A stretch of DNA of 64,000 bases from Azospirillum oryzae (GTDB taxonomy: Bacteria > Pseudomonadota > Alphaproteobacteria > Azospirillales > Azospirillaceae): assembly GCF_900177515.1 (NCBI RefSeq), contig NZ_FXAK01000009.1:496001-560000 (forward strand), read 5' to 3'. The translations under genes were made by a program, and so were the position numbers. Below the pieces are notes generated by a model. That model ran no database searches and was not told where the DNA came from. It saw only the letters and a program-made list of their open reading frames with translations. This document shows positions 50,435 through 58,826 of this stretch, one piece after another (within the stretch, counting starts at the first letter, position 1; each line of letters starts with the position of its first letter).

Positions 50435-51426
50435 GGCCGCTCCTCCGCAGGAAGGACGGGCGCACCGCAGCCGATCAGCGGCCGGCCGGCGAAATCCCAA
50501 AGCTGCACCGGCTCCGTCCCATCGGTCAGCGTCACCTCCTGTCCCGGCCGCAACTCGCCGATGGTGGCGCAGGCAAGGCCGCGGGCATGGAAGCGGGCGG
50601 CGACCGCCGTCTCATGCTCCGGCGCCACGCTCAGCAGGAAGCCGAAGCTGGGGAAGGACAGCAGCCAGCGGTCGAGCGGCACATCCTCCGGCCGTGGCAC
50701 TGCGGCGACGTCGATGATCGCGCCGACGCCGGAGCATTCCAGCAGCATCAGCGCCGTGCCGATGGCGCCCGCCATGCTGATGTCCTTGGCGGCGCGGCAC
50801 AGCCCGTCCTCCGCCAGCCCCGGCAGCAGGGCGAGGTCGCCGCGCAGCCGCTCCGGCGGGGCGGCGGTGGCGGCATCGTAGAAGGGGTTGGGCTCGTGAT
50901 AGCGGCCGCGCAGGTCCACCGCCATCATCAGCCGGTCGCCCGGACGGGCGTCGAAGCTGGTCAGCAGCGGGCCGGCGCGCCCGACGATGGACACCGCCAA
51001 CTGCGGCCTGTCGCTGCGGCAGTTGGTGTGGCCGCCGACGATGGGCACGCCATAGGCCGCCGAAGCGGCGCGCAGCCCATCGAGGATCGGCCGGGCCTGC
51101 TCCTCGCCGCAGCTCCACAGCGCATCGACGACGGCGAGCGGCCGGCCGCCCATCGCCGCGATGTCGCTGACATTCACCATCACTCCGCACCAGCCCGCGA
51201 ACCAGGGCTCAGCCGCGACGAAGCCGTTGACGAACCCTTCGGCGGCGACCAGCAGATGCCCCTCGCCGTCGGGAATGGCGGCGCAGTCGTCGCCGACCGG
51301 CACCGCCCCGCCTCCACCGACGCCGAGCGCGCTCACCACCGCGGCGATGTCCGCCTTGTGGGCGAAGCCGGGGCTGGCGCGCAGCCGGTCGGCCAGCACT
51401 GCCAGAGACGGGATGGCGGCGGTCAT
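50431..51426 (-). CDS. Sll0787-family AIR synthase-like protein
   Basis: A 331-aa protein of the PurM/AIR synthase superfamily. 'AVPVGDDCAAI' carries the ATP/Mg acidic residues, 'VNVSDIAAMGGRPLAVVDAL' (20 residues) is the central motif of the superfamily, and 'PIVGGHTN' the glycine-rich loop. PurM-like enzymes activate amide or formyl oxygens with ATP. Overlaps both neighbours by 4 bp (ATGA type), so it is tightly coupled. Part of the Nit1C set. Confidence 0.87.
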   Translation of the reverse strand: MTAAIPSLAVLADRLRASPGFAHKADIAAVVSALGVGGGGAVPVGDDCAAIPDGEGHLLVAAEGFVNGFVAAEPWFAGWCGVMVNVSDIAAMGGRPLAVVDALWSCGEEQARPILDGLRAASAAYGVPIVGGHTNCRSDRPQLAVSIVGRAGPLLTSFDARPGDRLMMAVDLRGRYHEPNPFYDAATAAPPERLRGDLALLPGLAEDGLCRAAKDISMAGAIGTALMLLECSGVGAIIDVAAVPRPEDVPLDRWLLSFPSFGFLLSVAPEHETAVAARFHARGLACATIGELRPGQEVTLTDGTEPVQLWDFAGRPLIGCGAPVLPAEERP

Positions 51427-52025
51427 GCCGCCCTCCGCGCCAGCGTCAGGAAGCCGGCCGCGCCATCGTGGATCGGCGGGTAATGGGCGAGGTCCGCCTC
51501 CATGTGGTGATGGGGGCGGCCGTGCAACTCCACTTCCGCCAGGGTTCGCCAGCGCAGCCGGCGGAACAGCAGAGCGTTTTGGCTCTGGACCAGGGCATGG
51601 AAGCGGGCGCAGCCGCGCGCCGTCGTCGTGCAGACCGCCATGCGGATCAGCGACGCCCCCAGCGACCCGGCCCTCCGGTGGTCCGCCGCCACCGCCAGAC
51701 GCGAGCCGATCCACTCCCCCGGTTCCGGTTCGTGGATGCGCACGGTGCCCACCACCCGGTCCGGCATCCCGCACAGCTCGGACAGGGCGACGATGGTCAG
51801 CGCCCGGTCGTCGATGGCGTCGCGGTCGTCGCCGTCGAACAGTCCCTGCTCGACGCAGAAGACCTGCCGGCGCAGGGCCGCCGCCTGCCGCAGCTCCCAG
51901 CCTTCGGTCGCATGCTTGATGCGGTGCAGGCCGGGAACGAACGGCCGTTCAGGGAGCGGCCCGTGGGGGAGCGGGTTCGCGATGACGGAAAACAGCGGGC
52001 TGTCGGGTGTCGTTGCTTCTGCCAT
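51423..52025 (-). CDS. MSMEG_0567/Sll0786-family nitrogen starvation N-acetyltransferase
   Basis: A 200-aa GNAT protein. 'LRRQVFCVEQGLFDGDDRD' (about residues 51-69) is the family's characteristic entry, and 'AADHRRAGSLGASLIRMAV' is the acetyl-CoA loop. In this cluster it presumably acylates an amine intermediate; the acceptor is unknown. Coupled to the AIR-synthase-like gene (4-bp overlap) and 40 bp downstream of the flavoprotein gene. Confidence 0.87.
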   Translation of the reverse strand: MAEATTPDSPLFSVIANPLPHGPLPERPFVPGLHRIKHATEGWELRQAAALRRQVFCVEQGLFDGDDRDAIDDRALTIVALSELCGMPDRVVGTVRIHEPEPGEWIGSRLAVAADHRRAGSLGASLIRMAVCTTTARGCARFHALVQSQNALLFRRLRWRTLAEVELHGRPHHHMEADLAHYPPIHDGAAGFLTLARRAA

Positions 52026-52065
52026 GGGTCGGTCTCCCTGGGAGGGCGGGACAGCAGGACGGCGG

Positions 52066-53319
52066 TCAGGCGGCGACCGGCTGGCGGGCGTCGATGCGGG
52101 CGCGCATCACCTCGGCCAGATAGGCGGAATCATCGGCCACGCCCAGGAAGCGGCCCGATCCCCAGGTGTTCAGCCAGGGCAGTCCGATGAAATAGAGCCC
52201 GTCGACCGGCGACACGCCGCGCCGGAACTTCGGGTTGCCGCGGCCGTCGAAGGCCGGCAGCTCGATCCAGCCGTAGTTCGGGCGGAAGCCGATGGCCCAG
52301 ACGATGGCGGAAATGCCCTCGGCGGCGCAGTCGATGGCGTCCGGCACGCCGTCCGGCGCCCAGACCGGGACGAAGGGCGGCTCTTCCGGGGCATCGATGC
52401 CGGCCTTGGCGATGTAGGCGTCGATGTCGCGGCGGATGGAAACGTAAACCTCGTCGGCGTCGTCGAGATTCTTGGCGAGATCGTCGGCGAAGCACACCGT
52501 CTTGCCGTCCATCCCCGCCATGCTGCCATAGAGCCTGACCCCTTGCAGGGCGAAGCGGCGCAGGTCGATCTCGTGCCCGCCGGCGCGGCCGGACATGTAA
52601 TGGTTGGTCTTCTCCTTGGCGCGGTCGCCCAGCGGATGCCTGTCGACCGTCAGCTTGTAATAGCCCATCTCCATCAGCCATTCCGTCGCGTCCTTGCCGC
52701 GATAGCGGCGGGGCGAACGCGGTGCCGGACCGACGCACAGATGCACCTGCCGGCCGGCGATGTAGAGATCCTCCATGATCTGCACGCCCGACTGGCCGGA
52801 CCCCACTACCAGCACGGCACCCGGCGGCAGCTGGTCCGGGTTGCGGTAGTCGACTGAATGGACCTGCGTGATGTCGCGCGACAGGGCATGGGCATAGGGT
52901 GGCACGATCGGGATGTCGTAGCCGCCGGTCGCCACCACCACCTGATCGGCGGTCATCGGCCCGTCGCTGGTCTCCAGATCGAAACCACCATGTGCGCCGC
53001 GCGACAGGCGGGTGACGGCGACACCTTCGCGGATCGGCGGCTTCACCATGGCGGCGAAGCCCTCCAGATAGGCGACGATCTCGTCCTTCACCATGTAGCC
53101 GGTGGGGTCGCTGCCCTGATAGGGGTAGTCGGGCAGGCGGCACTGCCAGTTGGGCGTGACGAGGCAGAAGCTGTCCCAGCGGTCGTTGCGCCAGGAATGG
53201 CCAATCCGGTTCTTTTCCAGCACCAGATGCTCGACGCCCTGCTTCTTCAGATTGTAGCTGACCGACAGGCCGGCCTGTCCGCCGCCGACGATGACGACCG
53301 GGACATGGGGAATGCTGTT
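52066..53319 (-). CDS. MSMEG_0569-family flavin-dependent oxidoreductase (FMO-like)
   Basis: A 417-aa two-dinucleotide-domain flavoprotein. FAD motif 'VVIVGGGQAGLSVSY' (residues 9-23; GGGQAG at 13-18), NADPH motif 'VVGSGQSGVQIMEDL' (GSGQSG at 174-179), and 'WAIGFRPNYGWIELP' near the C-terminus, typical of class B or YUCCA-like monooxygenases. It probably N- or C-hydroxylates the cluster metabolite. Start 53319 gives a short N-terminus before the FAD site; a longer open frame upstream is not family-like. Confidence 0.88.
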   Translation of the reverse strand, partial: NSIPHVPVVIVGGGQAGLSVSYNLKKQGVEHLVLEKNRIGHSWRNDRWDSFCLVTPNWQCRLPDYPYQGSDPTGYMVKDEIVAYLEGFAAMVKPPIREGVAVTRLSRGAHGGFDLETSDGPMTADQVVVATGGYDIPIVPPYAHALSRDITQVHSVDYRNPDQLPPGAVLVVGSGQSGVQIMEDLYIAGRQVHLCVGPAPRSPRRYRGKDATEWLMEMGYYKLTVDRHPLGDRAKEKTNHYMSGRAGGHEIDLRRFALQGVRLYGSMAGMDGKTVCFADDLAKNLDDADEVYVSIRRDIDAYIAKAGIDAPEEPPFVPVWAPDGVPDAIDCAAEGISAIVWAIGFRPNYGWIELPAFDGRGNPKFRRGVSPVDGLYFIGLPWLNTWGSGRFLGVADDSAYLAEVMRARIDARQPVAA

Positions 53320-53345
53320 CATGGGGGAAACTCCTGGAAAATGGG

Positions 53346-54458
53346 TCAGTCTTCGAAGAGCGACAGGGCGGAACAGGCGCCGCATTTGCCGCAGCCGGCC
53401 TTGCTGTCGGATGCCCGCATGCCGGCGCGCTTCAGCATCCCGCCCACGGCGGACAGAAGGTCGTGCATGAAGGCGGGGGGCGGGGCGGGATGGTCCTCCA
53501 GCGGCGTGCCGGAGACCGGGACGAAGGGGACGACGAAGGGATAGACGCCCATCCCGATCAGCCGGTCCGCCATTTCCAGGATTGCCTCGTGGCTGTCGCC
53601 CAGCCCGGCCAGTATGTAGGTGGAGACCTGCCCGCGGCCGAAGACCGGTACTGCGGCCTTGAAGGCCGAGTAATAGCGCTCCAGCGGGACGTCGGCCTTG
53701 CCGGGCATGATGCGGGCGCGCACCTCCGGCGTCACCGCTTCCAGATGCATGCCGAGCGTATCGATGCCGGCGTCGCGCAGACGGGCGAACCAGCGGTCGT
53801 CGTCCGGCGGTTCGCACTGGCCCTGAATCGGCAGATCGACCGCGGCCTTCACCGCGGCGGCGCTCTCGCACAGGATGGCGGCGCCGCGGTCGGGGGTGGG
53901 CGGCGTGCCGGTGGTCATCACCATATGGCGCACGCCGTCGAGCAGAACGGCGGCCCGCGCCACCTCGGCCAACTGTTCCGGTGTCTTGCGGGCGATGGTC
54001 CGCCCTGCCGCCAGCGACTGGCCGATGGAACAGAACTGGCAGGTCTTGGTCCGGCTCTGGTAGCGGATGCAGGTCTGTAGGACCGTGGTCGCCAGCACAT
54101 CGGCACCGTGCAGGACGGCGATCTTGGAGTAGGGGATGCCGTCCATGGTTTGCAGCGCGTAGAAGCGCGGCTGGCGCGGGAATGTCACCCGTCCCATTGC
54201 CATCCCGTCGCGCCGCACCAGACTGGCGCCGTCGGCACCCGGCGGTTCGGCGACATAGGGGGAGGCGAAGGCGCCTGCTGTGTGGACCGGCACCATCACG
54301 GTGCGGCCATCCACCGTCATCGCCTTGTGGTCGCTGGGACCGGCGCCGCCGCGGCGGCTGGGGGCCCCGGCCTTGGGGTCTGCCAGACGGACGCCAAAGG
54401 ATTGCAGTTCGGTGATCAGCCGGCTAGCGGGCAAGCTGGAGGAGCTGGGCGTGGTCAT
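53346..54458 (-). CDS. MSMEG_0568-family radical SAM protein
   Basis: A 370-aa protein with a radical SAM-type cysteine cluster Cys130-Cys140-Cys143 ('TCIRYQSRTKTCQFCSIG'), spaced CX9CX2C rather than the canonical CX3CX2C. A second group, Cys356-Cys359-Cys362 ('AGCGKCGACSAL'), is near the C-terminus and could bind an auxiliary cluster. 'GTPPTPDRGAAIL' and 'LHLEAVTPEVRARIMPGK' (key part 'EAVTPEVRARIMPG') follow the barrel pattern. The reaction is not known to me. It overlaps the nitrilase gene by 35 bp. Confidence 0.87.
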   Translation of the reverse strand: MTTPSSSSLPASRLITELQSFGVRLADPKAGAPSRRGGAGPSDHKAMTVDGRTVMVPVHTAGAFASPYVAEPPGADGASLVRRDGMAMGRVTFPRQPRFYALQTMDGIPYSKIAVLHGADVLATTVLQTCIRYQSRTKTCQFCSIGQSLAAGRTIARKTPEQLAEVARAAVLLDGVRHMVMTTGTPPTPDRGAAILCESAAAVKAAVDLPIQGQCEPPDDDRWFARLRDAGIDTLGMHLEAVTPEVRARIMPGKADVPLERYYSAFKAAVPVFGRGQVSTYILAGLGDSHEAILEMADRLIGMGVYPFVVPFVPVSGTPLEDHPAPPPAFMHDLLSAVGGMLKRAGMRASDSKAGCGKCGACSALSLFED

Positions 54459-55443
54459 GGTCGGCCTCGGCTTGGGGGGAAGGGGCGGCTGCGGGGGGAA
54501 CGGCGGCCGTGACCGTCGTCGTCATCGGCGCTGCGGGGCGGTTGTCGAGGTGGAGCGACAGCAGCTCCGGCCGGGCATAGTGGCCGACGGAATCCATCAT
54601 CCGCTTGCGCTTGGTGATCAGGGTCATGTCGAGGTCGGCGACCAGGATGCCTTCGCCCGACGTCAGCGGCGGCACCACATGGTTGCCTTCCGGCGAGACG
54701 ATGGCGGTCATGCAGCCGCCGCGGAGCGCCTTCTGCAAAGCGGCGTCGGGGGTGATCGACTGGATCTGGTCGTCGGTCAGCCAGCCGGTGGCGTTCACCA
54801 CGAAACAGCCGGATTCCAGCGCGTGGTGGCGGATGGTGACCTCGATCTGGTCGGCGAAGATCTGGCCAACCAGTGAGCCGGGGAACTGGGCGACGTGGAT
54901 TTCCTCGTGCTGGGCCATCAGAGCGTAGCGGGCCAGCGGGTTGTAATGCTCCCAGCAGGCGAGCGCGCCGACCCGGCCGGCGGCGGTGTCGACGACGGTC
55001 AGCCCGGCGCCGTCGCCCTGTCCCCAGATCATGCGCTCGTGATAGGTCGGGGTGATCTTGCGCCGCTTCAGCACCAGCCGGCCGTCGGCGTCGAACACCA
55101 GCTGGGTATTGTAGAGCGAGCCATGGTCCCGCTCGTTCACCCCCAGCACCACCACCACGCCATGGGCGCGGGCGGCGGCGGCGACCGCCTCGGTGACCGG
55201 GCCGGGCACGACGACGGCGCGCTCGTAGAGCCGCAGATGGTCGGCGCCGGCCAGGACGGGCGGACGCACGAAGGAGAAATAGGGATAGTAGGGGACAAAG
55301 GTCTCCGGGAAGACGACCAGCGCCGCCCCTTGCGCCGCGGCGTCGGCGACAGCCCGGCACACCCGCTCCACCGTTCCGTCCGCGCTGTCCAGGTCGGGGG
55401 CGATCTGCACCGCCGCCACCCGGACCGTTCGTTTCTCCATCAT
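54424..55443 (-). CDS. Nit6803-family nitrilase (Nit1)
   Basis: A 339-aa nitrilase. The catalytic triad is Glu47 ('VVFPETFVPYYPY'), Lys129 ('KRRKITPTYHE') and Cys163 ('ALACWEHYNPLARY'). Nit6803-type enzymes hydrolyse aliphatic and other nitriles to acids and ammonia. In the Nit1C clusters of cyanide-utilising pseudomonads this gene is required, with its neighbours, for growth on cyanide (established knowledge). The C-terminal ~35 residues are Ala/Pro-rich and overlap the radical SAM start. Second gene of the cluster, 56 bp after the Sll0783-family gene. Confidence 0.92.
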   Translation of the reverse strand: MMEKRTVRVAAVQIAPDLDSADGTVERVCRAVADAAAQGAALVVFPETFVPYYPYFSFVRPPVLAGADHLRLYERAVVVPGPVTEAVAAAARAHGVVVVLGVNERDHGSLYNTQLVFDADGRLVLKRRKITPTYHERMIWGQGDGAGLTVVDTAAGRVGALACWEHYNPLARYALMAQHEEIHVAQFPGSLVGQIFADQIEVTIRHHALESGCFVVNATGWLTDDQIQSITPDAALQKALRGGCMTAIVSPEGNHVVPPLTSGEGILVADLDMTLITKRKRMMDSVGHYARPELLSLHLDNRPAAPMTTTVTAAVPPAAAPSPQAEADHDHAQLLQLAR

Positions 55444-55499
55444 GCTCCGCCCTCTGGTTTTACGCCTGCGGCGTGGTTGGTCTTACGCTTGCGGCGCCG

Positions 55500-55982
55500 T
55501 CACAGCGTCCAGGTGTTCAGAATGAATGCATTCGCTTTGCGATGGAGCAGGACGATGTCCAGCACATCCAGCGGATTGATCGGGCGCACGCCGGGGATCA
55601 GCGCCCCCTCTCCGTGGCCATAGAGGGCCTGGAGCGCGAAGCGGCACGCGTAGACCTTGCCGCCTTCCTCCATGAACTTGACGATCTGCTTGTTCATCGC
55701 CTGATGGCCCGGGAACGCCTCGTCGCCCAGGGTGGGAAAGCCGCGCTGCACGCCCAGCGTGACGCCGGGACCGTAGAGCAGGACCGATGTTTCGAAGCCC
55801 TTGCGCAGAAGCCTTGTCGCCTGCAGCAGGTTGACCAGGCCGATGGACCCTTCGAAGGCCACGGTGTGAAAGGTGACGAGCGCCTTCTCTCCCGGCTCGG
55901 CCTTGACGTCCTCGAACACCTTCTCCTCGTAATCCACCAGGACATCGCCGGTCTGGTTTTGCGGCTTGGTGACGGCAGGCAT
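55500..55982 (-). CDS. MSMEG_0572/Sll0783-family nitrogen starvation response protein
   Basis: A 160-aa protein, first gene of the Nit1C cluster. 'VAFEGSIGLVNLLQATRLL' and 'VLLYGPGVTLGVQRGFPTLG' (both family-typical) give a DsrE-like fold. In Synechocystis the sll0783 gene is strongly induced by nitrogen starvation and linked to PHB formation (recalled). ATG 55982 has AAGGAG 8 nt upstream; a GTG at 55991 is too close to it. A sigma-54-type promoter lies about 100 bp upstream. Confidence 0.88.
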   Translation of the reverse strand: MPAVTKPQNQTGDVLVDYEEKVFEDVKAEPGEKALVTFHTVAFEGSIGLVNLLQATRLLRKGFETSVLLYGPGVTLGVQRGFPTLGDEAFPGHQAMNKQIVKFMEEGGKVYACRFALQALYGHGEGALIPGVRPINPLDVLDIVLLHRKANAFILNTWTL

Positions 55983-56080
55983 GGATCGCACTCCTTTATT
56001 GGTCTCGGCGTCTTCGTCATCGACGCCCCCGGCGCCGGGCTGTCCGCTCCTGGCGTGACGGCGTCCGGCTTACAGTCATT

Positions 56081-56096
56081 AGCAAAGCGCATGCCA
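56081..56096 (-). promoter_or_regulatory. Sigma-54 (RpoN) promoter of the Nit1C cluster
   Basis: On the minus strand TGGCATGCGCTTTGCT fits the -24/-12 consensus TGGCACG-N4-TTGCW at every defined position except one (T for C). GG and GC have the required spacing. The predicted start of transcription is near 56070, leaving an ~85-nt leader before the Sll0783-family ATG. It fits the expected nitrogen control of this cluster. Activator sites upstream were not recognised. Confidence 0.72.
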
Positions 56097-56324
56097 GTCA
56101 CCGGTGCCGTCAATTTTTCGACGGGACTCCTATATATCCATACAAAAAACGCGGAGGTAGCGTATAATGAATGCGGTCAAAGTGGCAGATTCCGCTCAAT
56201 GATCGGGCTGTTAGTGACGTATTTTTCACCAATCTGCCCCGATGCTCACGATTTGGGCGGATTTTCCGCTCCACGGCAGTGCTGCTCCGCAGAGTTCGGG
56301 CGAGAAGAGGCAGGAGGGTGCGGC

Positions 56325-56504
56325 ATGTTCCGCTGGATGGTGGAAATGGCGGAAATCAATGGGCTGCGGGACTTCGTCGCGGTGTCAGAGCTGGTGGTTG
56401 CCACGGACGGGGCGGGGCGCTTAGGATGCGCCGTCCCGTCCGGGGCGGGGTGCCTCCGGAACGGGCGCTGCATAGTTTGGATCCATGCGCTGGACGTGGT
56501 TTGA
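56325..56504 (+). CDS. Putative 59-codon leader ORF coupled to the MocR gene
   Basis: An open frame with a strong Shine-Dalgarno (GCAGGAGGG, 7 nt before the ATG) whose TGA is followed without a gap by the ATG of the MocR gene (TGAATG). The protein starts 'MFRWMVEMAEINGLRDFVAV' and has Cys near its end; no family recognised. The MocR ATG itself has no good RBS, so translation through this small ORF probably delivers ribosomes to it. The rest of 55983-56324 holds the divergent promoters and no other gene. Confidence 0.5.
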   Translation: MFRWMVEMAEINGLRDFVAVSELVVATDGAGRLGCAVPSGAGCLRNGRCIVWIHALDVV

Positions 56505-57980
56505 ATGCAAACGCTACAAGGTCAGTTTCCGTCTCCCGTCGGGCGCCCGCACCCCTGGCATGCGGTGATCCACGGCAGCGACAAGCCGCGCTACGTCGCG
56601 ATTGCCGACGTCATCGCCGACGACATGCGCAACGGGCGCCTCGCCCCCGGTGCCCGGCTGCCGGCCCAGCGGGTGCTGGCAGAGGCGCTGGAAGTCGATT
56701 TCACCACGGTCGCCCGCGGCTATCAGGAGGCGCAGCGGCGCGGGCTGATCGAATCCCGCGTCGGCGCCGGCACCTTCGTTCGTGACGCGGCCGTGGCGAT
56801 CCCTTGCGCTCCTGAACCGCTGCCGACCGCGGAGACCGCCGCTTCCGCCACCCAGCCACCTGTCCGGTCCACGGCGCGGTGTTCCGCCGACCTGTCGATG
56901 AACCTACCGCCGGATATCGAGGATTCGGAGCTGCTGGCGCGCATGCGGTCCGGTCTGGCGGAGGTCGGGCAGGATCTGGTCGATCTGCTGCGCTACCAGG
57001 AGTTCGGCGGCGCCGAACAGGACAGGCAGGCAGGCGTCGATTGGCTGGCTCTGCGCGGCCTGCCGGTGCGGGTGGAGCGGCTGCTGGTCTGCGCCGGCAC
57101 CCACAGTGCCCTGCATGCCGTGCTGGGCGCGCTCGCGAAGCCGGGCGACCGCATCTGTGCCGAGGCGTTGACCTATCCCGGCCTGCGTGGGCTGGCGGCG
57201 CAGCTGGGGCTGGAGGTGGTCGGCCTGCCGATGGACGGGGACGGCATTCTGCCCGATGCCTTCGCCGAGGTCTGCCGCACCCGTCCGCCCAAGGCGCTCT
57301 ACTGCAATCCGACCCTGCAGAACCCGACCACCATCACCCTGTCGGCGGAGCGCCGTCAGGCCCTGGTCGACATTGCCCGCCGGCACGGCGTCGCCATCGT
57401 CGAGGATGACGCCTATGGCGCGCTGCCGGCCGGCGGGCCGGTTCCGATGGCGGCCCTGGCGCCGGACATCGTCTTCCACATCGCCGGCGTGGCGAAGATC
57501 CTGGGGGCCGGCCTGCGCATCGCCTATCTGGTTGTTCCCGAGGCGCGCCATGTCTGGCAGCTGTCCGCCTTCCTGCGGGCAACGACGGTGATGGCCTCCC
57601 CGCTGACCGTGGCGCTGGCGACCCGCTGGATGGGCGACGGCACGGCACAGGCGATCCTGGCGGCCATCCGGGCGGAATCGGCTCTGCGCCAGACCATCGC
57701 CCGCGGTATTCTGCCGGGACCTGCCCTTCGCTCCAAACCGGAAGCCTTCCACTACTGGCTGCCGCTGCCCGCGGGATGGAGCCGGTCCAGCTTCGCCGCG
57801 ACCCTGCGCGGGGCCAAGCTCGGCATCGTCGTCAGCGATGCCTTCTCGGTCAACAGCCCGGCGCCGGAGGCGGTCCGGCTGTGCCTGGGCGGCTGCGACC
57901 GCGACGGGACGCGCGGTGCGCTGGAGATGATCGCCCACACCCTGTCTCGCCCGCCGGAACTGGCCTCCGTTTTTCTGTGA
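56505..57980 (+). CDS. MocR/PdxR-family (GntR-aminotransferase) transcriptional regulator
   Basis: A 491-aa fusion. Residues ~28-92 are a GntR winged helix ('YVAIADVIADDMRNGRLAPG', 'ALEVDFTTVARGYQEAQRRG', both 20 residues). From ~130 on it is a class I aminotransferase-like domain with 'CAGTHSALHAVL', 'YCNPTLQNPTT', the Asp/Tyr in 'IVEDDAYG' and the PLP lysine Lys331 in 'GVAKILGAGLRIAY'. MocR proteins sense PLP-bound ligands, often amino compounds. Divergent from the Nit1C cluster, so it may regulate it or link it to amino-acid supply. An IS3 element inserted 10 bp after its stop. Confidence 0.9.
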   Translation: MQTLQGQFPSPVGRPHPWHAVIHGSDKPRYVAIADVIADDMRNGRLAPGARLPAQRVLAEALEVDFTTVARGYQEAQRRGLIESRVGAGTFVRDAAVAIPCAPEPLPTAETAASATQPPVRSTARCSADLSMNLPPDIEDSELLARMRSGLAEVGQDLVDLLRYQEFGGAEQDRQAGVDWLALRGLPVRVERLLVCAGTHSALHAVLGALAKPGDRICAEALTYPGLRGLAAQLGLEVVGLPMDGDGILPDAFAEVCRTRPPKALYCNPTLQNPTTITLSAERRQALVDIARRHGVAIVEDDAYGALPAGGPVPMAALAPDIVFHIAGVAKILGAGLRIAYLVVPEARHVWQLSAFLRATTVMASPLTVALATRWMGDGTAQAILAAIRAESALRQTIARGILPGPALRSKPEAFHYWLPLPAGWSRSSFAATLRGAKLGIVVSDAFSVNSPAPEAVRLCLGGCDRDGTRGALEMIAHTLSRPPELASVFL

Positions 57981-58052
57981 CCCATCGATCTGATCTTGCC
58001 CCGGTTCGGTGGACACCTCAGCTAAGCTCGGCGTGGAGCGGGAAGGTGTCTG

Positions 58053-58367
58053 ATGACGAAGACAAGGCGATCCTTCACGGATGAGTTCAAGCGTGAGGCT
58101 GTTGCCCTGCTGGAAGGGAGCGGCCGGCCGCTGGAGCATGTGGCGCGGGAGTTGGGCCTGCAAGCTTCGGTGCTGCGGAACTGGCAGCGGGTAGCCCAAG
58201 GCGACCCGCCGCGCTCACGGTCTGGTGCCCCTGCCGTATCCGACATGGCCAAGCCGGACGAGCAGACGGCGGAGATCGCGCGGCTGCGACGCGAGTTGGA
58301 GCGCGCCCGGCAGGAACGCGACATTTTGAAAAAGGCCATCAGCATCTTCTCGGAAGCACCGAGATGA
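58053..58367 (+). CDS. IS3-family transposase OrfA
   Basis: A 104-aa HTH protein: 'SFTDEFKREAVALLEGSG' is the Tnp_1/HTH_Tnp entry and the C-terminal leucine zipper reads 'AEIARLRRELERARQERDIL'. In IS3 elements OrfA is fused to OrfB by -1 frameshifting at an A-rich site; here GAAAAAG lies at the end of orfA. OrfB starts at the overlapping ATGA (58364). Apparently intact, but its partner is destroyed. Confidence 0.9.
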   Translation: MTKTRRSFTDEFKREAVALLEGSGRPLEHVARELGLQASVLRNWQRVAQGDPPRSRSGAPAVSDMAKPDEQTAEIARLRRELERARQERDILKKAISIFSEAPR

Positions 58368-58826
58368 GGTTCCGCTTCATTGAGGACCACCGGGACGAGT
58401 TCGCAGTCCGTCTCATGTGCACGGTTCCGGCCCGTCACGACCGACAGCCGCCATGGCCTGCCGGTCGCTCCCGATCTGCTGGCCCAAGCCTTCCAGGTGG
58501 CCGAGCCCAACCGGGTCTGGCTTGCCGACTTTACTTCCCTGCCTACCGCTGAAGGCTGGCTGTATCTGGCGGCTGTCCTCGACTTGGCGACCCGGAAGAT
58601 CGTTGGCTGGGCGATGCGCGCCGAACTCACCACCTCGGCCCTGGTCATGGCCATCCAGCGCCAACGGCCGCCTGTGGGTCTCATCCAGCATTCCGATCGC
58701 GGCAGTCAGTATGCCTCCCGGGACTACCGCGACCTGTTGCAGGCGGCCGGCATGCGGCAGTCCATGTCGCGCAAGGGCTGCTGCTACGACAATGCTCCCA
58801 TGGACATCTGGCAGGCATGATGCCTC

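Noticed and set aside
55992..56324. NtrC-type activator sites upstream of the sigma-54 promoter
   Set aside because: No pair of TGCAC-N5-GTGCA-like half sites could be seen; the CACCGGTG near 56100 is too short to call.
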